This document shows positions 9,865-21,482 of a stretch of 64,000 nt of DNA, one piece after another. How positions within the stretch are numbered: position 1 is the stretch's first letter; each line of letters opens with the position of its first letter. This DNA is from Xenoacremonium recifei. Lineage: Eukaryota; Ascomycota; Sordariomycetes; Hypocreales; Nectriaceae. The translations under genes and the position numbers were made by a program. Where the stretch lies: positions 1 to 64,000 of the forward strand of contig WOFQ01000037.1 in assembly GCA_012184525.1 (NCBI GenBank), read 5' to 3'. The notes below the pieces were generated by a model, which had not been told where the DNA came from, searched no databases, and worked only from the letters and a program-made list of their open reading frames with translations.

Positions 9865-12112
9865 TTAAAGCTTGTTCATACTGACATTACGGTTGCGGTT
9901 GCAACAAGCAGTGTTCTCCACCAAAACACTCTTGTTGATAAATTGCTGGCTAATGGCAACATCCATAGCTGGGTTCCGTGTAAAGAAATTTACCGGCTTT
10001 AGGCTGACCATCATCTTCTCAACGGGCATCACGGGCCATTCTTCAACGCGGGGGTTATGTGTCGTACCAAAAGTGTGCCAGAGGACGATATCTGTATCCC
10101 TGACGCTCTCATTTCTTGAGGATATGAGTGAATTCAGGCCATCTACTCCTCCTGGAGATTGCATAGTATGCATGCCGGCAGCGTACAATTCCTTGTCGTG
10201 ATACTTGGTGACCCAGATAGAATGGGCACCAAATTCTGACCGCCGGGCATGCAAGGACTCCGGGTTGGCAAGGAGCATTTGCGAATAGTGAGGAACAAGT
10301 TTGTAGCCCACGGGACCATTTGTGATGGGATTGATGCTGTTCTCGTTGATGATCTTGAAAATCCGACCCTTTTCTACATTGGTGTCAAGGCCGGCCTCGT
10401 TTTCAACGATGGACTTTTTAGTCACATAGCCAACTCCAGCAGGGTTCGCTTCATCCGGGTGATTGAATGGCATCGGATGCGACTCTTCAATCAAGAGCGA
10501 GTTCTTTTGTCCATCAACAGCAGAGTCAATGCGCAGACTGAAAAGGTGTTGATGGTACGGCGCAAGAACGCCGGGAGCGACAACGGTTCCATAAGGTACC
10601 GAGTCTCCGATGTCGATGGGATTCGTGCTGAGAATCCCGGTAGCACGGACCTCATAGGTAATCTCAGCGGCCTGGTTGAAATGGAAAGCAAATATATACT
10701 CATAGTTGTTGACGGTGATGATTGTCTGGAGGACTAGAACCCTTGATCTAGTGACTACCGCATTATTGGTTCGGAAGTTGGTATGCTTCCAGAGGATACC
10801 ATCGTCCTGTTCATGGCAGCATACAACATTTGGCAGCTTGAGGGGATCGCCAGCCAGTGTGTGGTGCCAGGCATCAAAGTATTTAATGTGTCCGAGACAA
10901 TCGCACCCTAGCTGCAGGTTGTTGGCATTCACGCCAGCTCCATTATTGCCCAAGTCAAATGCAGCTTTCCTCGGGTACGGGGTGCGACTGTCACCGTACG
11001 GGACAAACATCTCCGAAAGAGAAAGACGATAAAAGAGATCTTTACCATCGTAAGTGATATCATGGATGGTGAGGCCTTCTCGCTATTGTGGTAGCTCGCT
11101 ATTAGTTGGCGATACGTCACACCTGTGCGATAGTTCAACTCACATAGTTAAATCCAACTCGCATTCTCCATTTCTCCCAGTGGATTAAGTTACCTTCGGT
11201 CTTGAATGAAGGACCATCGGGCTGAACGACCTGGTAAGGCTTGGTGGTTGTTCGCCTGTCGGTCTGCAAGTCTGGATGATATTCACTTGTGTGGTGAATC
11301 TTACGGCGATCGAACTTCTTGATCTTCGTAACATCCTTGCATTCAACCATTCTGTCAGCTTCGCCTGATGGCAACGTAAAGACTTTCTGGACTTCATAGT
11401 CCCCATTCATCTGAGCGCAAATATCCAAAGGGTAGGCGAAGTGGTTAGAATCCTTGTTGCTTGAGAGGCGCATGTGGATGTAGCACTGTCAACTAATCAG
11501 TCTCCAGATATACCATTTTCTGCGCCGATCAACTCAACACTGCTGCTAACTGACCATGATAACCCTGGAGCTCATATCTTCCATGCCATCAGGGGCATAG
11601 GTCCATGGCTCAACCACAATCTCCGCTTCCTTCGGGAGATCTAGAGCCTTGATTTGGGCTTGCACTCTAGGATCGGCAAGGCAAGCAGCCTCACTCTTGC
11701 TTCCTTCTTCAGCATCGGTGTAGGAATGTTTTCCAGGAAGATCTTCACGATTTGTGAGTTCTCCGGTCACGATATTGACCTCCAATTGGTGAAATCTGCT
11801 GCGGTGTCCTAGGTAGTACTGGCAGAATGCAGTTCTTGGTACATGAGGGAGCACTTCGCCAGAGCGCTCGGCCTTAAGATAAGGAACAAGCAAGGCCTTG
11901 GGAGGCTCAGCAAGGGCGATGACGCGAAATATGACCTTTTCCTCAGGGAAAGTAGCCCTCAGACGCCCCGCAACCTGGAGATTGGTCAGTTATGACATGG
12001 AAAGCGTCAGGTCGTGCCGAGATAGAGCTCTTACGAAGGAGATTTCAGTTGGAGATAAGGGGTCTAGCGGGTGAGGCTTTGCCTGAGTTTTCACAAGAGT
12101 GTTTTGTGCCAT
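9865..12112 (-). CDS. Copper amine oxidase (primary-amine oxidase)
   Basis: Four exons (12112-12035, 11974-11555, 11485-11144, 11082-9865) give 685 residues, the usual length for fungal peroxisomal copper amine oxidases. The enzyme deaminates primary amines to aldehydes, ammonia and H2O2. Key residues are visible: catalytic base Asp about 323 (AAFDLGNNGAG), the tyrosine converted to topaquinone about 407 (in NNYEYIF), and copper-binding His about 457 and 459 (YHQHLF) and about 622 (THNPRVEEWP). The protein ends in NKL, a weak match to a peroxisomal PTS1 signal; there is no secretion signal. It lies tandem with a Zn2Cys6 regulator and near an amino-acid permease, suggesting a role in using amines as a nitrogen source. 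Confidence 0.96.
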
Positions 12113-13100
12113 ATTAGGTTTTGTATCAAGTTTGAAAATGTGTTAATTCGCCAGGATTTGTGACTGGGGTTCTGGAAAGCCAAGAGGGTGAAGGGTTGAG
12201 TCCTAAGTTGGCTGTCTTTGCCCAGATACTTAATGCACGGAAGCCGCTTGACCAAGGGATCCGGGGCGCTAAGGGGCGCCTCGTGCACCAAGTCAAGTAA
12301 GGTACCATTAATAACGGAAATGCATTGCCACCCATCGCTTTCGGGCACTGATGATCTACATGGAGGTGGATTTGGATGGGCGCGCAGGGCGCATTCCCGC
12401 TTTCTTCTTAGTTGGGAGCACTATCGCAAGCTCCTCGAAAGTGTACACCGCGCCCTTAACGCCAGACTTCCTTATCTCGTGTTGTGGAGACCTAGAATGA
12501 TGCGCATTGTGTTGAACAGCCATTGTCAAAATCCCTCAGCCAGGTTCTTACACCATGTATCAAAGATGGCCATTACTTGAGCTAAACACCCCGCTACTTT
12601 GCATAGGCGATAATAAACCTAGGCTTTTCGATATCCGGCGAAATTTGTGCTTCTGAGTCTGTAATAACGACTCGCGAAACGCTTGAGCTTGGAATTCTGG
12701 TTTCCGGGCATGCCAGCGCCTCCAAACGAAGGGAAGATAGGGCACGAAGACAAGCTGACGCCCCTCTTCTATTTTCCTCTCGGACTTAACTTCAACTAAG
12801 CTAACGGGAATAATCACGGGTGATGAACAATTGTATCGTAACTAAAAGCTGAAAATATACTTGCGTCCCGAGTGCCTCTTCTTTTAGCTAATTCAACTCT
12901 CTTAAGAAGGCCCTCGTAGCGAACCGTGGGGAAATTGCCGTTAGGCTGATTCGGGCATGTGCCGCCGCCGGGATTAAGACAGTTTCTGTTTATATTGAGG
13001 CAGACGGCGACTCCGAACATGCCAGTCTTGCGGATGAGAACCACTTACTTTTGGGTCACAGCGTAAGAGGCTGCCTTGATGTGTAAACTACTCATCTAAC
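12113..13100. other. Intergenic: amine oxidase promoter and unassigned sequence
   Basis: Several short open frames occur on both strands (for example 12560-12817 and 12814-13044, minus). They have no recognisable domain and no clean splice links. They may be degraded coding remnants like those nearby. Confidence 0.35.
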
Positions 13101-13115
13101 AAACTTCAAAGACTC

Positions 13116-13405
13116 TTGACTGACACTCGGTGCAGAGATAACTTGATTGATATTTGCAAATCCCGCCGAGTCGACGGCGTTATCCCTGGATACAGGATTC
13201 TCAGCGAAGATGTTCGCTTTGCTCAGCAAGTTCAAAGTAATGGATTTGTCTTCATGGGTCTGTCATGTGAATCCATTCTTGAAATGGGCCAAAAGCACCT
13301 GCTTGTGACCTGGCCCTGCCTGCTGGAGTCCCTGGGGCTCCCGGAAGCCCCCTGCTCAAGACGGAAGAAGAGGCCATCCAAGCCGCCCAGGGTATAGGCT
13401 GGGGA
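13116..13405 (+). pseudogene. Relic of a biotin carboxylase domain
   Basis: The plus-strand frame from 13116 reads RRVDGVIPGYRILSEDVRFA, then NGFVFMGLSCESILEMGQKH. This matches the ATP-grasp biotin carboxylase N-domain (canonical VDAIHPGYGFLSEN, then FVGP...MGxKxxAR), as found in urea amidolyase and acyl-CoA/pyruvate carboxylases. The match jumps frame near 13315 and continues in another frame as GVPGAPGSPLLKTEEEAIQA and GIGWGEG. About 95 residues are recognisable, with no start, stop or remaining domains. It is a decayed fragment of a much larger gene. Confidence 0.7.
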
Positions 13406-13742
13406 GAGGGACTTCAATTGATCATCTATCAATCGACGACTTCAAGAAGTGCACTGCACATTGGGTAAAATGTCATGAAGATCTTTGGCTACGAGCAAGG
13501 TACACAAGAAAGGAACTTTTGTACAGGACCAAGTCGAGAATTTGTCACGTACCAGGTGGCCGTTTTGAGATGATTTTTACGTTGGTGAAATTATAGGAAG
13601 TCAAGAGTTATTCGACCGCGTGACTATTCGGTAGATTCATCGCACAAATATCATATTGGACGCTGTTAGTGAGACTCGTTTAAATTGACTAATATCGGAT
13701 CTACCAGTCCCAGTCCCAAGTCCCCGGCTGGCACTGCTCGTT

Positions 13743-15764
13743 TTAGATGCAGCTCGTGATTGAGCGATACCAGGGCTTGGGCTTTTCATTACATATTTCC
13801 GCAGATTGTTCCTCATCTGCCATCCGTGAAAATTCTGTCGCGAAGTCTATCTCAGTAAGCGGGATAACTTTCGATTTCAAGTAGATCTTGAAAAATATGT
13901 AAAGAACTTTACAGAATTAGCAGGTAGTCATTAAATCTTGTTCGCTTAGACTCACCAGCAAATATAGCAATGTTGAAGTAACAAGACAAAAATCCTGAGG
14001 CGGTAAAGTTTCCTTTGACAAATACGTCAAACCCTAGAGTAATACCATTAGGTTTGAATTATTTATCATGTTTGGAACAATGGAAAGTCTCTTACCTGAG
14101 AAAATAATGACCAGCATAACAACGAATAGGGTAGCCCATGAGATATAGGGCTGGCCAGGAACACTATATGGGAGCTCTAGAATTGGTCATGTTAGCTGCC
14201 AGTATGGTCACTCCATAGCGTTACTTACCCTGCCTCGAGATTCCTTGAGCTTTCAGCCCTGAAAAGAAACGTAGATACGTAATTTGAATAACAACCCAAC
14301 CGATTAAGCCCGCTACGGTGGTAATGTTGACAAACCAACCGAAGACTACAGAAGTGTTGTTACTGACAGTCAAATATACCAAAGGAAGCAGTATGCATGT
14401 CACTCCAACTGCAAAGTGCGGAGTTCCAAAGCGGTTGCAACGTTGCAACCAACCCGGAGCATGGCCGTCGCGGCTGAGACCATACAGAGTTCGAGAAGCA
14501 ATGAAGATACATGCGGAGCCACTGCTGATGGCTGATGTGCAAACTACAGCGTTGACAATAGATGGTACGGCTGATACTCCTGCCTTGACAAAAGCAATGA
14601 CGAATGGTGACTGCTGGGCCGTACCGGTAGAAACACTCAGGGATGGATCGTTATAAGGGCTGGTATGGTCAGATACCGAACAAGACAAGTGCTAGGAGTT
14701 CAACATACACGACCATTCCAACGACGAGAATGCTCAAAACATAGAAGAAGAAGACGCGGAAGAAAGTCTTCCGCGTAGCAGCTGGGATTATTTTTCGCGG
14801 ATTTCGGGTCTCGGAACCTGAAATAGCAACGACTTGAATATTTCCATAGCTGAAAGCAGCTGAGAGCAGGACTTTCCAGAAAGCCAGGAATCTTCCCGTC
14901 GAACCCGTGTCAATGTAAGTGTTGAAAGCACCGGGATGGTCCCAATAACGGAATCCTAAACGCTCGTGGTTAGGACCGCCGCCTAAGTCAATGACAAGAC
15001 AGCCAATAATGAGTCCAATGATAAGCATAATCTTCATGGATGCAAAAATAACTTCAGACTATTGCAATTTGAGTTAGAAATTGAAACTTCGGTGTGTTGT
15101 TTAAATGGAAGAGGATGAAACTTTACCTCTCCATATAGCCGGACCCCGCAGAAGTTAATGATGACAATAAAGACAAGGAAAATGGTGATCCAGACAGCAG
15201 GATTGACAGAGTCATTCCAGAACTGAATCAATGTAGCTGCCGCACTCAACTCTGCTGGGACCGTAATAGCCATAGTATACCCTATTTCGCGGAGATAGGT
15301 GTAAGTGTCTAGTGAAATTTTCGTTGAATGACCCTGTACTTACAAAAGTTCCAGCCTGTGGCCGCTCCCAAAGCAGGCTCTACGAAGTGTGTGGCATGTC
15401 TAATGAAGCCTCCAGTAGATGGCATGAAAGCAGTGATCTCACCCGTGGTGTACGAGACTCCAGCTGTAACGAAACCCATCAGGATGTAAGCCAAGAAAGC
15501 ACCAGCAGGACCAGCAGTTGCTATGACGGAGCCGGAGCTAAGGAAAAGCCCAGTACCCTACGAGAGGCGACCCGTTAATGGAGAGGACTTAAACTTGGTC
15601 TTTCGAATAACACTTACGATCATACCGGCAATCGCAATCATGTTGATGTGCCGGGAACCAAGATCGCGCTTGATCTCCTCAGCCTCGCCGACGTGGACAT
15701 CGCGTCCGGATTCCTCCATCGCGGGCGCAACGTTGAAGCTGGATCCATCTTCTCCCTTCTTCAT
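13743..15764 (-). CDS. Amino-acid/GABA-type permease (AAT/APC family)
   Basis: Eight exons (15764-15618, 15557-15344, 15281-15127, 15058-14709, 14659-14229, 14176-14096, 14033-13956, 13906-13743) join in phase to 539 residues. After a hydrophilic N-terminus with RDLGSRHINMIAIAGMI comes the APC signature GTGLFLSSG. About twelve hydrophobic segments follow, including the FSYGNIQVVAISGSETRNPRK loop motif of fungal amino-acid permeases. The product is a proton-coupled plasma-membrane importer. The substrate cannot be assigned by eye. It lies beside the copper amine oxidase on the same strand and is divergent from the small gene at 16082. Confidence 0.93.
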
Positions 15765-16081
15765 GTTGGTAGGCTATCGGACTGACATACCAATTGAAGT
15801 ATGAAACCTCAAAATTATTACAATTGAAGCTGTCGGAGCTCATTCCGCTTCTTGTATGCCGTGGTTATCAAGCAAAATTGATAAGCGAAATCAGGGAATT
15901 TGCCGGTCGGCGTCCAAATGAGAATGGGCTCACGTCGGCAACCAGAGTTATCCAGCTAAATGCCGGCACGAACGCGTAGTGGGTACGCAGATTGGCCTGG
16001 ATTTCTATTCTAGCATATATCTCTACCTATCTAGACAAGATTGGGAAGAATGCAAGCTTGACTAATAGTCGACTACAGAAA
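15765..16081. promoter_or_regulatory. Divergent promoter, permease / small TIGR04076-like gene
   Basis: This 317-bp gap lies between two start codons on opposite strands and must hold both 5' regions. No specific binding site stands out. Confidence 0.5.
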
Positions 16082-16506
16082 ATGGCCACCAACGACAAGT
16101 TCGAGCTTTACGACCTTCGTGTAGAAGTCGTTTGCCCGCCCGGCAAAAGAATTCTTTGCGGAGCTAAAGACGGTGATTGCTTTTTCCTGCGAGGCGAGAT
16201 GCTCTATCTGCCACCGAACCAAGGCTTCAGCATATACAGTCTATGTGAGCCCCGTAACCAAATGTATAATTAACCGCTTATTCAACGATGCTAGCCTCGG
16301 TACTACCGCTTCTAGCAGCGAAGCAACGGCCTACCGACTCTAATGATTGGATGACGACAGATGCTTGTGTTGCCTGTCCAGACCCCAATTGTCCTTCTCA
16401 ATTGAAGATAACCAGAGAAGGAAAACGGGTCTTCTATCACTCGGACACAACAGTAGTCCCTTTGGGTGGAGTGGAAGGGGAAGATGGCAAGAGCCAGGAC
16501 AAGTGA
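16082..16506 (+). CDS. Small TIGR04076-family-like protein
   Basis: Two exons (16082-16244 and 16295-16506, 50-bp GTGAGC intron) give 124 residues. The protein begins MATNDKFELYDLRVEVVCPP and contains GDCFFLRGEMLYLPPNQGFS. It ends with a block ACPDPNCPSQLKIT that fits the conserved acidic CPDP segment of the TIGR04076 family, whose function is not established. An upstream in-frame Met at 15992 would add 30 residues, but homology starts at 16082. The gene is divergent from the permease and its 3' end faces the second regulator. Confidence 0.75.
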
Positions 16507-16728
16507 TGCAATCTTTGACTAAGAGAATGAGGGAGGGCTGTAGTTAACTATTTGCTGTTCAAGTTTATGATAGGTATTCGGGATATATTGACTGGTGGTT
16601 ATTAGGATGCCTTTTGTTTCCAAGGGAAAAAAAAAGTGTGTCAATCATGTCATTCATGTTGGTTCACACAGAGGGTTCATGACTCTTCTTATACAAGAGG
16701 CAAGCAATTTCACCTAAATTACGGTGCA

Positions 16729-18946
16729 TTATGCAAAGAAAATGCCCTCTTCGATACCAAATCCAGCATGTGCGAACATATTGTTCCAACTGTCGTTGGG
16801 CTCCAAGAGCCAGTCAAGCGAGACCATCTGCGACGCGTTTTGACCTGCATCGACCGAAGTCCCAGATGAATCTTCAACTCGCAGAGGTGCTGGATACTCT
16901 AGCACTCTGAAGCTATCGATTTGTCGAGGTATGACATTATTGCTCACACCTGACGTATTTTCCGGGAAACCTTCCATGTTGGAAGTATTGCTATGGCGGG
17001 TCTGTGTGAAGTTCAACTGAATTCGCTCCAAGAAACGGGCTTGAAGAGCGCAACTACTCGTCGGGGGTGCGGACTGCTGAGAAAATACTAATGAAGCCGC
17101 CCGAATGGTCTGGATGACTTTGGACTCTATTTGCATCGTGATGCTTTCAGGCGCGGAAAGCAAGAGCTGAAGCAACAGGTCATTAATATTACAATTCTCA
17201 GGGTTCGTGGAATGAAATGAAGTCTAGGCAACACGGAGCAAGAAGGAGGAATGGTGGTGTTCTTCGCTCACCTTGACCAAAAATGCAGCACTGTAGGCGG
17301 TCATAACGTGTATAGAGTCTTGGGCAAAATAGAGCCACTCTGAAGACCTGCAGATGAGCTCTAACATCTCCATAGCGCTCGAATAACTCGTCCATAGAAC
17401 ACCAAGACTTGAGTTAATGTTGCGATCGCTAGAGGCCAGAACTGCTTGAAGCGGGAGGGAGAAGAGTTGCAGGCGCAAGTGCATGCCGTAGAATCGGACC
17501 ATGAAGGCGTGACGAGCATCTAGATACGTTACAAGGAGAACACAAGATACCTGTGTATTTTTACTTACTCGCTTCGACCCGCGGAATCCATTTTTGCTCC
17601 CATTCCTCCAGTTGAGAACTTAAAACAGTCACAAGAGATTCGATACCATGCAAAGATCCAGTCTTGATCTTATTTGCATTTGACCGAAGAAGCTGGAATA
17701 CCTCAGAACCTAGGAGTCGAACAGTAACGAAAGCACCTAAAAGTCGATCATTCGCAGAGGACAATGGTTCTGTGCACCATTTCTCGATTGATTGGATGAA
17801 GTCATTGCGCTCAATCATCCACGGCTTTCCGGTTTGAAGGCTCATGCTATTCAACCCGTCAATGGAGCCAGAATCGTAGGTCTGAAGTTGGCATCGGGCC
17901 TTACCTATGATCATAGACAAAAAGCACATACCACGTTCTCTGGATGTTGCGTAACTCCCTCATTTGATTGGAGTCGCAGGGGCTACTGTCTTGAGCATCG
18001 CAAGGTCTTAACAAGTGCCATCCTAAGTCCATACCCATGCGAATAACATAGCCCAGAAAGACCCATGCGCGTGCATCGTCTGGTTCTTTCCAATAAGTCA
18101 TGATCATCATGGCCTGGGCGATTTCCACGGACTTCTCGCCCTTTCGGAAACAATCAGCCATCAAAGTCTCAGCGTGGTCATAGAGCACGCGATAAACGGC
18201 CGAGTTGAAGGTCTTTGCAGCAACGGCGAGCATTGTAGTAAACAAAAAGGCCGATCGCTGCCGTACATAACTCATTGTATGCAATGCAGGGTCTAATTGA
18301 CTTATATACGGATTCAAGACGTTTATGAAGCTGCAAATGGCTGTTCAGCTGGCAATCTCTTTCAAAATTGCGGATCACTTACTGGTCAAATAAAGACTCC
18401 GCGATGGTGGTATTTACGTAGCCAAGTCTTATTGGATCAGTCCGGGCCGCATCTGATGCGATACCCTGCTCCAGGGAGTTCTCGTCAATAGCCGGATTGA
18501 GAACGTTGTGCAGCGAGAATGTCCCGCGGGTGGCTGCACGGTTGAGTAGACCAGGGGGTTGCAAGTCGCGCGAGTCGCTTCCATCTGATGTCAAGGATAT
18601 TTCTGTGTGAAGAATCTGCCTCCTATCTGGTAGGGATTCGCCACTGGGGCGCGTTGCGAGTTTCTTCGCATTCCTTTACGCTGCATTAGACCTGACCAAG
18701 TCTGCACTTGTGAAGAACGAACCTGGAACCGCGTTTTCTCCCCCGCCTGTGCTCTTGGAAAATACATTCAAGCGATTTCCGGGCACATCGCTCGCATGTA
18801 ATCTCGTCACGTTTGATGAGACACCTCATCTTTACCTTCCTACAAGCGAGACAAGCCTTGGTGCTGGTGCTGTTACCATTGTAAGCAGAAGTCCCACTTG
18901 GACACGCTCGTTGGCTACCGTACCTTGACTTCTCATGATCTGCCAT
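16729..18946 (-). CDS. Zn2Cys6 transcription factor
   Basis: Six exons (18946-18723, 18643-18383, 18330-17905, 17846-17569, 17519-17272, 17166-16729) join in phase to 624 residues. The zinc cluster lies at about residues 32-60 with spacing C-X2-C-X6-C-X8-C-X2-C-X6-C (CLACRKVKMRC ... CERCARKSLEC), followed by a basic arm RRGRKRG. The middle region carries YISQLDP and RTWYVLFVYDHRSMSLQTGKPWMI, the typical fungal TF middle homology signature (Leu3/War1-like class). The first intron has an unusual GTTCGT donor, so the exon 1/2 junction is the least certain. It is divergent from the aldo/keto reductase gene 336 bp away, a likely target. An upstream in-frame Met at 19033 would add 29 residues. Confidence 0.9.
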
Positions 18947-19282
18947 TGTCGAAAGCCCCGTAATCCCAATTGGCCCTTGGCTTCTCGTTGGTTGCTGGTG
19001 GCCCGGAGGTTGAGAAACTCGGAGCAAGATCAATTTGCCGGTGAGGGATTCTTTATCCGGATCCCTTACCCGAGACTAGAGTTTCTCCACCTCTTATCAA
19101 CGCCGGTGACTAAAAGAGACCGGCCGGTGTCTTGACGCGATAACCGGGCCTCGGATGGCATCCAGCCATTTTGGACTTCATGATGCAAGACTCTAAAATG
19201 AGCTGCCATCCTCTAGCTCCTAGATAAGAGAGAAAGGTGTTTGATTTGACACGATTCGTCCACATCAAATCTTTCGGGCAAA
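18947..19282. promoter_or_regulatory. Divergent promoter, regulator / aldo-keto reductase
   Basis: A 336-bp intergenic region shared by the two start codons. No site can be assigned with confidence. Confidence 0.5.
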
Positions 19283-21204
19283 ATGGCAGTTCCGGGGACT
19301 CCGTCGGCACGAGTTGCCCATGTCAACATGATGACCGACACAATCATCACTAACCTGGGTCCGGATGGCTTGCGGATAGTCCTACGTACCCTGCTGACGT
19401 CTCATCCGTCAATCACAGAGACATTTGAAGAAGCGACACGGAAATATCTTCAAGAAAATGTTCTCCCGACTATTTCTTCTCAACCTGTTGACGAGGATGA
19501 TTTCGTCAAGCTACGAAATACCCAAAAGAGCATTAGGTGTATGCTAGGATGCGGGTTATGCTTTCAGAGTCTTCCCCTGGTAGGAGACCTTGCTGTTCAA
19601 GCAGCTAGCTTGAGTCAAGAAACGCAGGGCTTCGCGGATGGATTGGTGGCATCCATTCAAGCCTCAGTCGATGGAGACATCGTCCAAGCCGTCACGGCTA
19701 TCCAAAAGACATTGAAGGGTACACAGGTGCTCTCAGAGAAAGAGAGAATATTGGTGGAAGACTTGTATCAACAACTACTCAAATGCCATGAAGCCTGCCA
19801 AGCGAGCGAAATGGATTTTCCCCTTGGTCGAGCTCTGTCAGCAACAGCAAGCTTATTGGACCTCGACATCTCCTCTGGACTACCGAAGCACCTTAACAAG
19901 GCAGAAAACATCGTCTGGCCAGAGCCGGCTGCAGCAAAAGAATGCTTTGATATGGCAGGTCGAAAACTTCCAAGAATTTTTACTGGACTCTGGCAATTAT
20001 CAAGCCCCGCATGGGGTTCCGCCTCTTTGGGAAAGATCATGTCACAGTTCTCCAGTTCCGTTCAGAGTGGTTTTACGGCATTCGATATGGCGGACCATTA
20101 CGGCGACGCAGAAATCATCTTCGTCTGTTCTCTCTGCTATTTGGCATATAGGAGTGATGTTTTGCTAACCACTTTCGACAACAGGGCCAGTTCTTGAAGT
20201 CGTACCCTCATAAATCCGCCATTTTCGCCGCAACCAAGTACTGTATATTTCAACGCTTGGCTGTCTCGCGGGAGGTGGTTCGGGCCAATGTGTCTGAGAG
20301 ATGCCAGCGGTTACAGACCAACAAAATTGACTTCTTGCAGTTTCATTGGCAGTTTGTCAGTCTTCACAGTCGCGGGTTCAGATGCCAACTCAAAAGCTAA
20401 CTATAGACTTACAGTATGAGGACCCGCAGTACTTAGATGCTCTGGCGTATCTTGCAGAAGACGATCGAGTTGGATCCCTGGGTCTGTGCAATTTTGACAC
20501 CGAGCACCTTCAACGGGTTATTGATAGCGGTGTGAAGGTTCACGCAAATCAAGTTCAAGTAAGTGCTTAATCCATAGAATCGTCTTCTCTAACAGGCTGC
20601 AGTTTTCCTTGATCGATTCAAGGCCAACTGTAAAGATGGGCGCCGTATGTGTGAAGCATAACATCAAGCTGTTGACTTACGGGACCCTGGTATGTACTTC
20701 ATTGATCCAAACAGCTATATTGTTATCTAACAAACTTTGACATAGTGCGGTGGTTTTCTTGCGGAAAGATGGATTGGTCAGAATGAGCCAGATTTGTATG
20801 ATGAAAGGATCACGCCCAGTCAAAGAAAGGTTAGTGAGAAACATCCCCGTATCGCATAACGCCTAGTATAAATCCTCATTAATTTTCAGTATCACGCTAT
20901 GATCCGCACTTGGGGCGAGTGGTCTCTTTTCCAAGAGCTTCTACGAGCGCTGAAGAAGATTGGTGACAAGCACAACGTCAAGGTCTCAAATGTCGCTACA
21001 CGGTGGGTTCTAGACTTTCCTTATGTCGGGGCCGTCATCGTAGGAACTCGGATGGGAATAAGCGAGCACAGTGATGAGAATCTGGCCAGTTTTGGGTGGG
21101 GGCTGGACCACGAAGACCAGGCTTTGATTGAAGATGTGCTCAAAAGAAGTCGAAGGGCAGATATCTTCAAAAATATGGGAGACTGTGGTGGAGAATATCG
21201 GTAG
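19283..21204 (+). CDS. Aldo/keto reductase with ~225-residue N-terminal extension
   Basis: Six exons (19283-20122, 20185-20355, 20415-20558, 20603-20689, 20746-20829, 20890-21204) join in phase to 546 residues. Residues from about 228 form an aldo/keto reductase barrel (NAD(P)H-dependent carbonyl reduction). The catalytic tetrad is Asp268 and Tyr273 (FDMADHYGD), Lys298 (FAATKYC) and His334 (FLQFHWQ). The barrel then runs through QVQFSLIDSRP, LLTYGTLCGGFLAERW and a C-terminal VGTRMGISEHSDEN cofactor loop. Residues 1 to about 225 look helical, lack a signal peptide and match no domain I recognise. They lie in the same uninterrupted exon as the start of the barrel, so the fusion is real at DNA level. 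The first intron has a weak GTCTGT donor. Confidence 0.9.
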
Positions 21205-21482
21205 AAAATGGATGATCTTGCAAGTCCACTTTCTTCTCCTTCTAGACAGTATAGACTTATTCCAGCCATAATATTACTTCTTAACTCACCTAAAAAGGCC
21301 AAGAAGATGTGAAAACAAGAACATAGAGGTAAGACAGTGACCAAACTGCCGACAATTAAAGGTATGAAACTCGTCGCCGAAGGAGGCTTTTTCTTATCTA
21401 AGTATTCCGCTAATTTAATCATTAATTTCTCAATTAATGATTATAGAAATCAGTTTAACGACGAAGATTATTATGGTAATGA

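Noticed and set aside
12560..13044. Minus-strand open frames downstream of the biotin carboxylase relic
   Set aside because: No recognisable family and no consistent splicing; possibly decayed coding DNA but not assignable.
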